This document shows, one piece after another, positions 12,290 through 25,544 of a DNA stretch of 64,000 nucleotides (the stretch's first letter is position 1; each line of letters opens with the position of its first letter). Below the pieces are notes generated by a model that made no database searches, had not been told where the DNA came from, and was given only the letters and a program-made list of their open reading frames with translations. The DNA comes from Pinus tabuliformis (Eukaryota; Streptophyta; Pinopsida; Pinales; Pinaceae): positions 452,228,014-452,292,013 of the forward strand of contig CM062810.1 of the NCBI GenBank assembly GCA_031772625.1, given 5' to 3'. Made by a program: the position numbers and the translations under genes.

Positions 12290-13850
12290 GTAGATTCAGA
12301 GGATGGGAAACTCTGGAAAGAGGCCATGGTTGATGAAATGGAATCTTTGCACAAAAATGAGGCTTGGGATCTAGTGGAGTTGCCGGCTGGAAGGAAACCC
12401 ATTGGTAGTAAATGGGTGTTCAAGAAGAAGACAAATGTAGAAGGAAAGGTGGAGAAAAACAAAGCTTGGTTGGTAGAAAAAGGTTACTCCCAGGTGCTGG
12501 GAATCAATTTTGGTGATATTTTTTCTCCTGTTGCCAAGGTAACTTCTATTAGATTACTTTTATCTGTCGCTGCTACTTTTGATTTTGAGGTAGAACAGAT
12601 GGATGTGAAGACACCATTTCTTCATGGGGATTTGGAAGAGGAGATTTACATGAAGCAACCCGAAGGCTTTGTGGTGAAGGGTAAGAAAGAACTGGTATGC
12701 AAGTTAAAGAAGTCTCCGTATGGGTTAATGCAATCACCAAGGATGTGGTATTAGAAATTTGATACATTTATACAGGGACTTGGCTTCACCAGAAGAAAAG
12801 CAGATCACTTTTTGTATTTTAAATTAATTTGTGACTGTGTTATTTATCTAGTCTTGTATGTGGATGATATGTTGCTCGTTTGAAATGACAAAGAAATTAT
12901 CGACGATTTGAAGACCCATTTGTCCTTCAAATTCGATATGAAAGATCTTGGTGTTGCAAACTATATTTTTGGCATGGAAATTAAAAGGGATCGGACAAAG
13001 AGGAAACTCTGGTTAAACCCGAGGATGTATGTCGAGACAATATTATAGAGGTATAATATGAAGGATAGTAAACTGGTGAAGGTTCCTATTCTTGTAGGTG
13101 TAAAGTTATCTACTCAACAGTGTCCCAAGACATAAGAAGAGGAAGAGGACATGTCACGTGTTCCATGTGCAAGTGCAGTCGGTAGCCTGATGTATGCGAT
13201 GGTATATACTAGACTAGACATTGCAGATGCAGTGGGAGTATTGAGCAGGTTTATGTCAAAACCAGGGAAGGAGAAATGGATAGCAGTGAAGCGGGTTTTC
13301 AGGTATTTGCGTTGCAGAAGTGATTATGGTTTGTGCTACCAAGGAAGATAAGGATTGGACAGGGTGTTGGATATTCATGGCTTTGTTGATGCATACTAAG
13401 CTGGAGATCTAGATCAGAGAAGATCTACAGGTGGGTATGTGTTTAACCTATTTGGAGGTGCAGTCAATGGGATGAGTAAGAAACAATCTGTAGTGGCACT
13501 AACAACTATAGAGGCAGAATACATGGCAAGCACTCATGCAAGCAAGGAAGCAGTTTGGTTCTAGAGATTGTGTTCAAGTATGGGGTTAGTACAGGGAGCT
13601 ATAAGGATAGACTGTGATAGCCAAAGTGCAATTTTCTTGGAAAACAATCCTGCATATCATTCAAAGACAAAGCACATTGATGTTCAGTATCATTTTGTGA
13701 GCGATATGATAGAAGACAAAAAGGTGTCACTGGTAAAGGTGGACACTTTGAAGAATACTGCAGATGCATTGAAAAAATTTGTGAGCTCTAAGAATTTCTC
13801 TTGGTGTAGAGAAGCAATGGGCATTGCAGGGCTGGATAAATGACTAAGCT
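12290..13850 (+). pseudogene. C1 reverse transcriptase and RNase H
   Basis: Reverse transcriptase signs are GSKWVFKKK, FSPVAKVTSIRLLLSVAA, QMDVKTPFLHGDLEEEIYMK (12326-12754) and the catalytic LYVDDMLL (near 12855-12875). RNase H is seen in SAVGSLMYAMVYTRLDIADA, AEYMAS, DCDSQSAIFLENNPAYHSKT and KHIDVQYHFV (13151-13843). Broken. Confidence 0.93.
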
Positions 13851-13871
13851 CTCTTATGGTCTCGTGTGGAA

Positions 13872-13892
13872 AGAAAACAACAAGTGGGTGAA
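13872..13892 (+). promoter_or_regulatory. C1 polypurine tract
   Basis: A purine-rich run (AAGAAAACAACAAGTGGGTG) directly precedes the 3' LTR. Confidence 0.65.
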
Positions 13893-14312
13893 TGTTGGGT
13901 TTTGTTATATTCTTTCCATGACTAGCCCATGTAGTTAACCGAGGGGTTATAAGGGGGGCAGAGCCCCCCCTTCGTTGCACCGATTGCATAGCAGGTGAAG
14001 TCACATGGGGTTTGAGGACCAACCTATGGTTTTCTACATGTTTTTCGCACATGGTTTTGGACGCGATGGTTTTCGGTCCATGGTTTTGGATGCAATGGTT
14101 TTCGGTCTATGGTATTGGATGCTTTGACATGTATAAATATGTATTGTAACATTGAAAGGAACATAATGAAAAATCAAGCTAGTAGTCCCATTTTTGGGAT
14201 CCAGGGGAAATCTATGTGTATATGTGTTTTATGTGTTATTCTCTCGCACTGTTTATTTTCTATGTTTTAGAATTCGTATGTAGGTAATTTTTGTACGAGG
14301 TTAAAACCTACA
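13893..14312 (+). repeat. C1 3' LTR
   Basis: It aligns with 9349-9849, starting TGTTGGGTT and ending AAACCTACA, but is shorter. It is followed by TGGCC and the resumed E1 sequence. Confidence 0.93.
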
Positions 14313-14501
14313 TGGCCAAGGTTGCTACCAAGAATTCCAATTTGGTGGGGGCTGATTATACATTTGGTTGTTAAAACCCTGATTTTGTGGCCCCTGCCAA
14401 GGTCTTCTAGAGACGAAGCAAAGAGATTCTGTTGGATTTGAAATTGTTTCCTCTTGAAAAACAACCTTAAGACCAAGAATTGATGGACAACTCTTGGTCT
14501 C

Positions 14502-15893
14502 CTAGTTTTCTGAACAAATCAAACAATTCTCTATGATTTTTTCATCTAGAGGGTATTTTCTTAAAGCATGATTTTTCCTGCATTTGGGACAGAAAATAGC
14601 TAAATCATCAGTCTTGACTTTCTGCTTGTTTTGTAACTTAAGGGTGTATATCCATTCAGTAAGGCTCCCTAGAATATCTGTTTTAAATTCATCAAGCATG
14701 CTTGTAATTTCTGACCTACTCACTGATCCAGTTGCTGATTTATTCACTCTAGCAAGAGAAGGATCTCTTGGACCTTTCCCAGTTTTGGATTTTCTTGTTG
14801 AGAGATGAACACATAATTCTCCAATGTCATTTAATGGGACTTGAGAGATATCTCCCTTCCCCATCATTTTAAGTATGTTTATCCACTCATCTCTAATGGC
14901 TTTTAATAAAATATCTTTTAAAGTATCTTGATCTAAGTTATCCATTTTTTCTCTTTTTAAGTTATAGTTGAATCTTTCAATTAAATCCTCCAAATTTTCA
15001 TCCTCTCTTTGCATCATTTTAAACACTTCATCTTTGTGATTGATAGGCATGCAATAATCGAAATACCTGTCCAAAAATGCTTTCTTCATCTCATTCCATG
15101 TTCTAATAGACTAAGTGACCAATCCCATGAACCATTTTAAAGCAGCTCCTTTCAATGTTGAAGGAAACAATTTATGTTTTTGATAGTCTTGTAAATAATC
15201 ATAACTTCTACACAAGACTTCAAATTCAAATAAAAAGGTTTCAAGATATTCACTTTTTAATCCATGAAAATTTGGGAGGACAGAAGGTGAGATATTTTTC
15301 ATTGTGGCATCTGTTTCTTCATCAATTATAGGGAATCCAAAAGAATTATCAACTTCCCTATTTCCTCTACCTTCTCCATCATTTCCTCTACCTTATCCAT
15401 CATTCCCTCCACCTCTTCCTCCTCCAAATAGTGTAAATTCTCCATTCAGAACTCCCTCTGTTTCTTCTTCTCTTCTTGCCATTATAGATTCTTTAGGGTT
15501 AATATAAGATTCAACCTACAAGGTTAATTTCTCTTCCTCTGGTTCCTCTATCAATGGTATGTGGAAGAAAGGTTCTACTTCTCCCTCTCAACTAGGAATT
15601 TCTAATTCTTTAGCTAAAACATGTTCCCCTATAGAGGTGAAAAAGGCTACTCCTTCTATTGGAGATCCAAGATTTTCTTCCTCTAGGACTGCCTTGGTAG
15701 ATGAAGTAGGAGATCCTCTTAATTGGATTTCTGACCTTAGAACTTTAGGAAGTCTATGGCTAGTGAAATGTGGAATATGAGTTTGAGATGGAGGTGTATC
15801 TCTTCTTACTCTTGGTAGAGTAAGTGGTGTTGTATGAATTAAACTCCTGCCTCTAGCTATGAATCTACCCCTAGAGTCTCTTTCTTTGTGCAT
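14502..15893 (-). pseudogene. E1 gag
   Basis: Tat/Athila gag signs are FHGLKSEYLETFLFEFEVLC and KLFPSTLKGAALKWFMGL (15111-15302), then AFLDRYFDYCMPI and EDLIERFNYNLKREK (14502-15089), with a zinc-knuckle-like CPKCRKNHALRKYP near the end. An N-terminal leader with HKERDSRGRFIARGR lies at 15588-15893. The gag-protease linker continues at 8789-9348 on the far side of C1. Broken. Confidence 0.9.
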
Positions 15894-15936
15894 ATCATAT
15901 TTTAGATGTAAGAGATGAGGTTACCTAATTACACTT

Positions 15937-15953
15937 CCCTGGCAATGGCACCA
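15937..15953 (-). promoter_or_regulatory. E1 primer-binding site, tRNA-Asp type
   Basis: The sense sequence TGGTGCCATTGCCAGGG begins three bases inside the 5' LTR. It closely matches the Asp-type site (TGGCGCCGTTGCC...) known from Athila-like elements. It supports both the lineage call and the minus orientation. Confidence 0.85.
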
Positions 15954-15956
15954 AAA

Positions 15957-17740
15957 TGTTTAGTCACTTTAGTGTCCTAAATTGCTTGCATAAATTATCA
16001 ACCGAGGTTTGTAAGCTGATGAAGTGTGGTGCACTATATGTGCTTAGTTAATCTTCTTCTTACTTCATTGTTTTGTATTTTATGTTGGTTTTTGGTGGGC
16101 TTATGTTCTTTGATGTCTAAAAATGTACAACCTGAAACAATGAGAAAATTTAAGTGAATCTTATGAATTTTAAAGGAAAGGAAATGTTCCTAACTTAATT
16201 TAATTTCCTAAAAATGGAACAAGAACTGTTGGGTAGTTAGAACCTAATAAAATAAAACAGAGCATCTATCTTATCTTATCATTAGTCCTAATCCATGGAT
16301 CTAATTCTTAAAACCAAGAATGAAATTGATGCACAAGATAACGAAATAATCACATTCATTAAACATTCAACCATTCAATTTTGGAATATGATTAAATCAA
16401 TATCATTGAAATGATTATTGGAAATATCAGTGATGCAACTAAGCGAGGATCTGAAAGCAAAAAGGTAAACTCATGTAAAACTAACTGTAAACAAGTAATT
16501 TATTTTTTACTTTCTCCAACATTCAAATGTGAAGCATTACCCTCTTGAAGTGTTGTGCAAGAAATCAATTATACCTTAGTTCCTAAGTTCCTAGGAAATT
16601 AACAATGTACTGAGTAAATTCAATCACTTTATGAATTAGACATTCAACCATTTAGTTTAGGATCATCATCATCTTGAAATGGCTTTTGAAAACGTCGATT
16701 AACATAGTTAATTGATAATTCTGTTATAAGAAAATGAATGACAAAGCAGTAATAAAACTAAGCAACTGTGTATTCTTATTACTTCAATCTAAATTTAGTT
16801 TGGAAACCAGAGTCATTTTTCTCCATGAAATAACTTAGAAGAACAAGACTTCACAGTTCTGATTTATCATTCTGCTATTGGTTAAAAACTAAAATGAAAT
16901 ATCATCCTAATTTAGAAAGCAAGATTGTTGAAAGTAGAGTAATGGAAATTGAACTAAAAACGACAAATGAAAAAACTTCTTCAGTGGAGGGGCCCTCTAC
17001 AACTGACATGGCTGGAATGCTAGCTAGTTAAGGATGCACTTTAAACAATCATTGGAAACACAAAATTTGTATTATGAAAAGAACGAAGTCTGAATACAGA
17101 GTATCAGCAAAAAGCTTGAACTTAACATGTAATTCCTACTAACTTCTCTCAGTTCTATGCAACAAATATTTAAAGGAAAATAACATAATTGTTTATGAGA
17201 TAAACTTGCTACAGGTGGCTAATTTGAATTACAATAGGATTGTTTAAATTTTTTATTAGCTATAGGTTGCTAATTCGAATTAGATTTGCAACATAACTGT
17301 TAGACACTTGATTAGCTAGGAAAGAGAAAATCAAGAGTACCACTGCTTTCAGATAACGTACTTTGACTCCATCTTTGACCATGACGTTAGGCTTGATTTT
17401 TTGTCGATCTGGACCGAGTGAGTAGGATAGAATCCATGTGGAGAAATGATTCTAGAAATGCCCATGTGGCCCAATTCTTCATTTGACATCTGGAACCTGC
17501 CAAACCATGAGAGTAGCTACAGAATCCACAATTAGCTGCAGAATAGGCTACGTTCTGTAGCTAATTTGCAAAAATCTATTCAAATAGCAAGAACATGAAA
17601 ATATAATATGGCGATCATTTTAATTCTTTCCTTAAGACAAAGCCTAGAATTTATCATTGATTGGGTCTGTAATCTTATGAGAAAGTGAGGGAAAAAGGTG
17701 AGAAAAAATGTCAAGGAGAGGGTAATTTTGAGGTTCAACA
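15957..17740 (-). repeat. E1 5' LTR (right copy)
   Basis: About 1,784 bases, alignable end to end with 763-2543, with TGTTTAGT at the plus-strand start and TTCAACA at the end. The outer flank repeats ATTAT. Confidence 0.93.
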
Positions 17741-17745
17741 ATTAT

Positions 17746-19799
<2,054 letters not shown>

Positions 19800-19804
19800 A
19801 TATG

Positions 19805-21744
19805 TGATGAGCCTCGGTATTGCAACAAGAATATTACAACTCGCAAGGCTACCGACTTTAATTATCAACCGAGGGTATGTAAAAACTTAAGAGGTATCGA
19901 CACTATATGTGCAGTACCAATGTGTCCTTCTTTTCTTTCATGATTTAATGGAGTGCATGTATTGAAACCAAATCTTAAACTAATTTCATAAAACAAAATG
20001 GTCGAAATGGAAATCTTAACCTATTGCAAGAAATAAAGTACAAGGAAATAAACATATTCTAATTGCATAAAGATCATGAACTAAATGTAGAAGAAAACTA
20101 ACTTAACCCTATTTACAACATGTTATGATTTAAACTAACCGAGCATGGAGTTTGATCTAGGGAGTGTTAATTGTTATGTGCATCTCTGAATATAAAAGAA
20201 CTCCTTTTTCAATCCTTTTGTTTTATAAATGCAAATGCTAATCTTTCCTTGATGTTTGGCAGGGAAGACAAGTGTGGAGGAAGAGGGGTACAATGGTTTT
20301 GATGGCTTGGAGGTTAATTAGGGGCCTAATCCCAGCTTCAATGATGATTTTTCTCAATTCGGGATCAAAAAGGGCTATTATAGGATTTCCTACAGGATGT
20401 ACTAGTTCTCATACCAGATCGCCTGATTTACTATAGGATGTTACAGATTTACTATACAAAATTATAATTCATCGAATGACCAAGAAAATAAAATCCAAAT
20501 TGGATGGTTCAAATTTTTTTATTGACTACGATTTCTTAGGTTCCCATTCCAAGTGGAATCACTCAAAAATACCTTTGTTAACCCATGCTAAAAAATAGAA
20601 GAAAATTACTAGTCGAAAATCTAGTAATTCGACAACTAGTGAGCTAGTAAATCTATAAAATGCCTAACCTAATCAAGTGAAAATGAAATAGGGTAATTCT
20701 TGTTATGAACTAGAATGTTTTTGTGATCTAATTCCAGTGTAACCAACTTGATTGAAGCTCGTTAGCATGCTCTAAAAAATAGAATAAATTTATTGTTCTT
20801 TGCCACAAAAGAATTCAAGAAATCTAGATTTGGGAATAAGAAAGTTAATCCAAGTAGCTCAATGATTACTATGACCTTATAAAAATTTTCCAAGGATGAA
20901 ATGATTCTTTTGATCTTGCAAAAGATCTTACATAAACCATTTAACCCAATCCTACAACAAGAAATGATTAATACTAAATGCAGAAATAGAAAGAAATAAA
21001 AACAAGAGATGCATGTGAATAAGAAGTGAAAAGAAGAAAAGAGAATGATACAAAAGGGATCTGAGGCTCCTGGGATGGCCAAGCCCAAAGAAAACTCAGA
21101 GACCTATAGAAGAGAACAAGATTTAGAAGGTGAAAGTGACACCAATCTTCATTATTTTCATAAATGTAATTACATCCCTAAAAGAAAATACAATGGAGCT
21201 GCAGAAATACTAGTTCTCTCCACAAGAACACTAATGAAAATCTATCCCTAGAGGAAAATTCGACTTGGTGCTTATAAAAAATGATTAGGAATAATTACCC
21301 ATGAAAGGAGGAAGCTTTCCCCAACAAAATCCCTTGATAAGTGGATACGGTTCCCAATACTAGGAATCTGCATTAAATGGCACGAAACACATTCCTATGT
21401 TTTCTCAATCATTGGAGTTCCACAATCTATGCCATAATTCCATAACATCTCGTTGATTTATTATGTAATATTGATCCTCTTGTACTAGGGAGCAAGTACC
21501 TAAATGATTTCCTCCAAATCTCATAATCTGCCCAATATTCTCATAATATTCCACAAAATAAATAATATTAGGCACTAATATTCAATTATTCATAAACCTT
21601 CCTAATGAATATATTAAAGTTAAAAATACATTATCTATTGCAAAAAGAGAGGTTTAACGTGCTGAAGGGTGGTTAGATGGGCCTTAATTTATGTTTAATT
21701 TAGAGGCATGGGCCTTAAATTATGTCTAATTTAGAGGCCCATCA
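19805..21744 (-). repeat. E2 3' LTR (left copy)
   Basis: It starts TGATGAGCCTCGG and ends GAGGCCCATCA on the plus strand. It is 1,940 bases, longer than the right copy (1,390). It is followed inside by a polypurine tract (plus-strand TACCCCCTACC). It contains CCTACAGG-type words near 20383-20400. Confidence 0.92.
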
Positions 21745-21756
21745 TACCCCCTACCG
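21745..21756 (-). promoter_or_regulatory. E2 polypurine tract
   Basis: The sense sequence GGTAGGGGGTA directly precedes the 3' LTR, which begins TGATGGGCC in sense. It resembles the E1 tract (GTGGGGGTA). Confidence 0.8.
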
Positions 21757-23655
21757 AAAGTGTTGCTTATCCTCTTAGCAACTTAGTGACCTCATTATGC
21801 CTCCTTCATGGTCTTGGTGGCCTCTCTTTTTCATTAAAAATATTGGCAATAAGTTCTGCAAGGACTAGCCCAAAAATCTATTTGTGCATAGAAAACTCAT
21901 TGTTTCTTGATACCATTAGCTTGCTTTCTTGCCCTTATTCAAGATGGGTTCTTGAATATTTTTCAGTTTTGGCAAGGTCCTCCACATCCTTATCAACCTA
22001 CAGGAAACCATGTTAAAACTACATGAAACTCGTTTTGAGAATAAATGGTAGTCTAAGGTTAGGGAATACCCTTAACTTGACTTCCATTCCTTTATCCCAT
22101 TTCTATAACATATTTTAGGCCTTCGACCAAAGCTAGAAAGAGATTAGAGACCTCTTGGAAAGCCTCTTGTTATCACTACAGTTTGAGTTTTGTTTTGATG
22201 GTGAATGCCTCGTTTCCTTTTTTTGCCTTCTTATTCTCTGTTGTGGCCTAGAAGATTTCCTAATGGCCTTGGAGTTTTCTATTTTTTATTAGGTCTCTCT
22301 AGGCATTGTCTTTTTTGGTTTTAGCACCATCTGTTCCTTTCTTCCTTCTTGTAGTAGCATTCTGCCTTCCTGTAATAGTCATTCCTTCTTTCTTTAGAGT
22401 CATCTAGCTGTATGGGAGTGATGAGAAATGATGTAGGTTTGTGAAAATGGAGAGGATGCACTGTTTTTTTTTTCAAGAAATTTTCAGTATGAGATAGGGT
22501 TTGTTCTTGAAATTATGAAATGGGATGGATGGATGATGGATAGATAGTGAATATGAAGTGGATGGAGGGCTTGGAGTGCTGTGGTGACTTGGCCTTTGCA
22601 AACATTTCTTCTTTTAACTGCTGTCCTCATTCCTCGAAATCATCACCCTTCATAATTTGACTTTTCAACATTGCATGAGTGAATGAGTGAGTTTCAATTA
22701 ATTAGTTGAAGGTGGTTGAGATTGCTGACCCATTCTTAGCTTATAAAAAATCATCTCTCATGCATTGATAACAAATTTATAACTATAATATGCTCAAGAG
22801 AAGAGGTCAAGAATATTGCATACTTGTACCTACCTGATGGTTGTTGGCGAGATATGCATGTTGCCACTGCATTGATGTTGTTGTGCTTCCCATGACTCAA
22901 GTATATCCTCTTGACTTCCTTTTTATTTTTTGTTGATATTATTTTGCTGATGGGTTATCTTTTTCTTGATGTGCAGGTGATGAAGTCCTCTGTTGCTACT
23001 GATCTCTGGAGGATTTTCTTCATCCTTGGAGTCGTTGTTTTGAAGATGGCTACAAACTGTGGTTTCCTTTGTGGGATAGGTTGCTATAGGATTTCCTACA
23101 GGATACCTACAGGATGTCCTATAGCTACCTCTCCCCTAAAATTTCATACTTTTTCTCAACTCTGAAGTATAAGGGAGGTTGTAATGAGTGGAGAAGGGTG
23201 ATAGGGAATGGTAGGTGAGAGATGTTGTCCCTGGGTATTGTTCCTCTTTCCCTCTTCTCTCTCTCTTTAGTTTGTTTTCCGTTTTTGTTTCTTTTTGTAA
23301 TTTGTATTTTTTGAATTGATTTCTTTGATGGATGTAGGGGTGACATGATGATGAAAGGAATGGATATGATGTGGTAGAGTAAATGGTTTTTCATCCAGAC
23401 ATAGGCTTCTATCATCCGCTTTCTCTCAGACTACCTTTCTTTGGATTTTCAAGGTCATTGTAATTCCTACAGGAAACTCCTGTAGGTTTACAGGGAATTC
23501 TGTAGAAAACACAGCGTTTGTGTAAGATGAGCTGGACGGGTTTATAAGTGGAAGAATAGGTGAATAGTGGAAGATATGAGATTGGTGGATTGAAACAAAA
23601 CAAAATTTTCATCTTTTGGTATCCTTTGTTTAATTTTAATTTTATTTTTTTAAAA
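21757..23655 (-). other. E2 internal region without recognised coding
   Basis: Lies between the polypurine tract and the first hairpins. No domain is recognisable on either strand. It includes a cluster of CCTGTAGG-type palindromic words at 23083-23125 and 23466-23505. It could be a decayed extra reading frame, but the CEGR motif of E1 and E4 is not visible. Confidence 0.5.
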
Positions 23656-23729
23656 CAACTACTCTGACTCCAAGGAGGGTTTCATCCTAGTTGCCTGCAC
23701 TGGGTGCCTCTAAAGAGGTTTTCACCCAG
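23656..23729 (-). repeat. E2 hairpin pair 1-2 (CCTC...GAGGTTTTCA module)
   Basis: Hairpin 1 (23656-23693) has outer stem CAACTA/TAGTTG and inner CTCC/GGAG. Hairpin 2 (23700-23729) has outer stem CTGGGTG/CACCCAG and inner CCTC/GAGG. In sense RNA each has an A-rich bulge (GUGAAAA) on the 5' side between outer and inner stems. They match hairpins at 46250-46324 of E4. Confidence 0.7.
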
Positions 23730-23989
23730 AGGTATTTTTTTTTCATGTAAGGCAGAGTGGAATTTGAAGATGGATTTTCGTTAGATGGAATGGATGAGTA
23801 ATTAAGGTTGTGTTCGGGGACCTATATCAACCTTACCTAAATAATACCTGACCTTTCGAACCACTTCTCCAATCATATTGACTCTTGTAGCTTATTCTCG
23901 GCCTTCCCGTAGATTTTCAAAACTTCCTGTAGTACTATAGGAAACTCCTGTAGTAATTCAGGACAACCTCTTGTAGCATACTTGTTTTG

Positions 23990-24390
23990 TACATATCTCC
24001 CAAACAGTAGAATGGATTGACCTGAAACTTTTTGAGCATGTTTAAATCATCATTATGAACCTCCCCATAAAAAAAATGGTCAATGGATGTGTGGATCGTG
24101 AGAAAAATTAAAAATGGATGAAGGTGATAGAGGTTGATTTCTTGGAAACCATGAATTGGAATTTTCTGGAATTTCTTAGGCATGCTACCATCATCCATAT
24201 GCATAACCTCATGAAACATATTTTTAAATGGATACATGGATATTGATAAAATACAAAAATGGTTGTAGGTGATGGAGGTTGATTTCGTAAAAATTGTGCA
24301 CTAGAATTTTGTGAAATTGCCTCAGCATGTTACCATCATCCATATGCATCTCCCCGTGAAACAGATTGGAAAATGGATGCATGGTTTTCA
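23990..24390. repeat. About 145-base degenerate tandem repeat in E2
   Basis: Around 2.7 units start near 24037, 24181 and 24326 at CATG followed by an ATCATC...ATG region and CCCC(A/G)T. On the minus strand repeated MPKKFQK/MLKKFQV-like runs appear, but no protein family is recognised. It lies between the two hairpin groups. Confidence 0.75.
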
Positions 24391-24743
24391 ACTTATGGAA
24401 AAAACAAATTTTTGCTCTATGTATTTTTATTTCCTGTAGTAAAACAGAGCCTTCCTGTAGTATTTTGGGACATCAATGAAAATGAGTGGTAGAAGCTTGG
24501 GAATGATGTGTCAATGGTGGAAATAGATGAGGGTGATGGATTGGCATGACCTTGGCCTTGTTTGAGCATTTGTGCAAAGCAGGAGAAAGTCAAAATTTGA
24601 CTTCTTTTGACTAGGTTTGATCTATTTTTTCTTTCTTTGGTGTAAAATTGTTTTTGTTCCTTGTAGATGTTGGAGAGAACCTACAATCATCAAAGAGATA
24701 CATGGAGAAAGGAAATTGTTTTTTCCTTCTTTTTTTTTCTAGG

Positions 24744-24929
24744 CCTGCTAGGCGCCGGAATGTGGTTTTGAACTAGTAGGTCTGCCTAGGCACCTCAAAG
24801 GAGGTTTTCACCTAAGATCTTTTCTTTTTTCTCTTTTTTTTCTTTTTTTTTTCCCAACCCATTGACCGTGTCATGGAGGTTTTCAATCAATGAGCCAATT
24901 TGAGGCGCCTCGAAGGAGGTTTTCACCTG
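24744..24929 (-). repeat. E2 hairpin group 3-6
   Basis: Four modules in a row. Hairpin 3 (24744-24780): CCTGCTAG/CTAGTAGG. Hairpin 4 (24785-24816): sense CUUAGGUG against UGCCUAGG with wobble pairs, inner CCTC/GAGG. Hairpin 5 (24860-24892): CATTGA/TCAATG. Hairpin 6 (24901-24929): weaker outer stem, inner CCTC/GAGG with loop GAAG. All carry (G)GTTTTCA or a close variant. Purine-rich A tracts precede the pairs in sense. Hairpins 5 and 6 match 46354-46431 of E4. Confidence 0.7.
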
Positions 24930-25544
24930 AGATTTTTATTTTTTCTCTTATTTTTCATTTTTTTTCTAGCCTACCCTACTTGAAAAACAAAATCAGTTTC
25001 CAGTATAAGAATACTTCCAATGGAGCCATGTGCACATCAACATGACAGAAAAATGATGTGGAAGCTTGAAATGTATGCTTTGACATGTACCTAGATTTGA
25101 GTAATCAAATGTTTTGACTTTGATGATATCAAGTGCAATTGAAGAAGAGAGTGTTGTTGCAACTTAGTTACCATATGGAACCAAACCTCAGTATAACTTT
25201 CATGCCCTTGGTTTGATTGCTTATCTAGATCACTCTTCATGTCTTATTCTACCATGACCTTCAAATCTTCCTCTTTTTGTTGATTGTTCTCTTGAATACA
25301 TGGAGTAGCTAATGGTAACCATGAGGGATCTTTCTCAATCTCTGATTTTGATGTCTAATCTTCATCATTTGTAGCCCATGGTTCTTTCATCTTCCCTCTA
25401 GAATCTTCTTTTTCTGCATGTCGTCCTTCAATGGAATCAAGAGAATCATTTTTTTGTAATGTTGTTCTGAGATGAGATGAATACAATTGAGATTGAGAGG
25501 AGATGTTTGGAAGTGTTGTACCTCAGCATTGTAAGTGGGATGAG

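Larger units (their letters stand above)
9349..14312 (+). mobile_element. C1: Ty1/copia LTR retrotransposon (Tork/Tnt1-like) inside E1
   Basis: C1 is on the plus strand, opposite to its host E1. Its LTRs are at 9349-9849 and 13893-14312; the flanks are AGGCC (9344-9348) and TGGCC (14313-14317), a 5-base duplication with one difference. The domain order gag, protease, integrase, reverse transcriptase, RNase H is the Ty1/copia order. The protein closely follows the Tnt1-94 type (Tork lineage). The E1 gag-protease linker resumes on each side, so C1 is the younger insertion. LTRs differ by roughly 7-10% by eye. Broken, with several breaks in pol. Confidence 0.95.
763..17740 (-). mobile_element. 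E1: Ty3/gypsy LTR retrotransposon, Tat/Athila-like, with nested C1
   Basis: The element runs on the minus strand between two LTRs of about 1.78 kb and is flanked by a perfect 5-base duplication, ATTAT, at 758-762 and 17741-17745. In sense order it has the 5' LTR, an Asp-type primer site, gag, protease, reverse transcriptase, RNase H, integrase, an extra reading frame, a polypurine tract and the 3' LTR. The gag, protease and integrase sequences and the primer site point to the Tat/Athila group of non-chromodomain Ty3 elements. The LTRs differ at very roughly one base in ten to twelve by eye, so it is old. It is broken, with many breaks spread over gag and pol. C1 (9349-14312) was inserted later; without it E1 is about 12 kb. 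Confidence 0.95.

Noticed and set aside
12019-12462. 147-codon minus-strand frame
   Set aside because: Shadow of the C1 integrase and reverse transcriptase coding strand.
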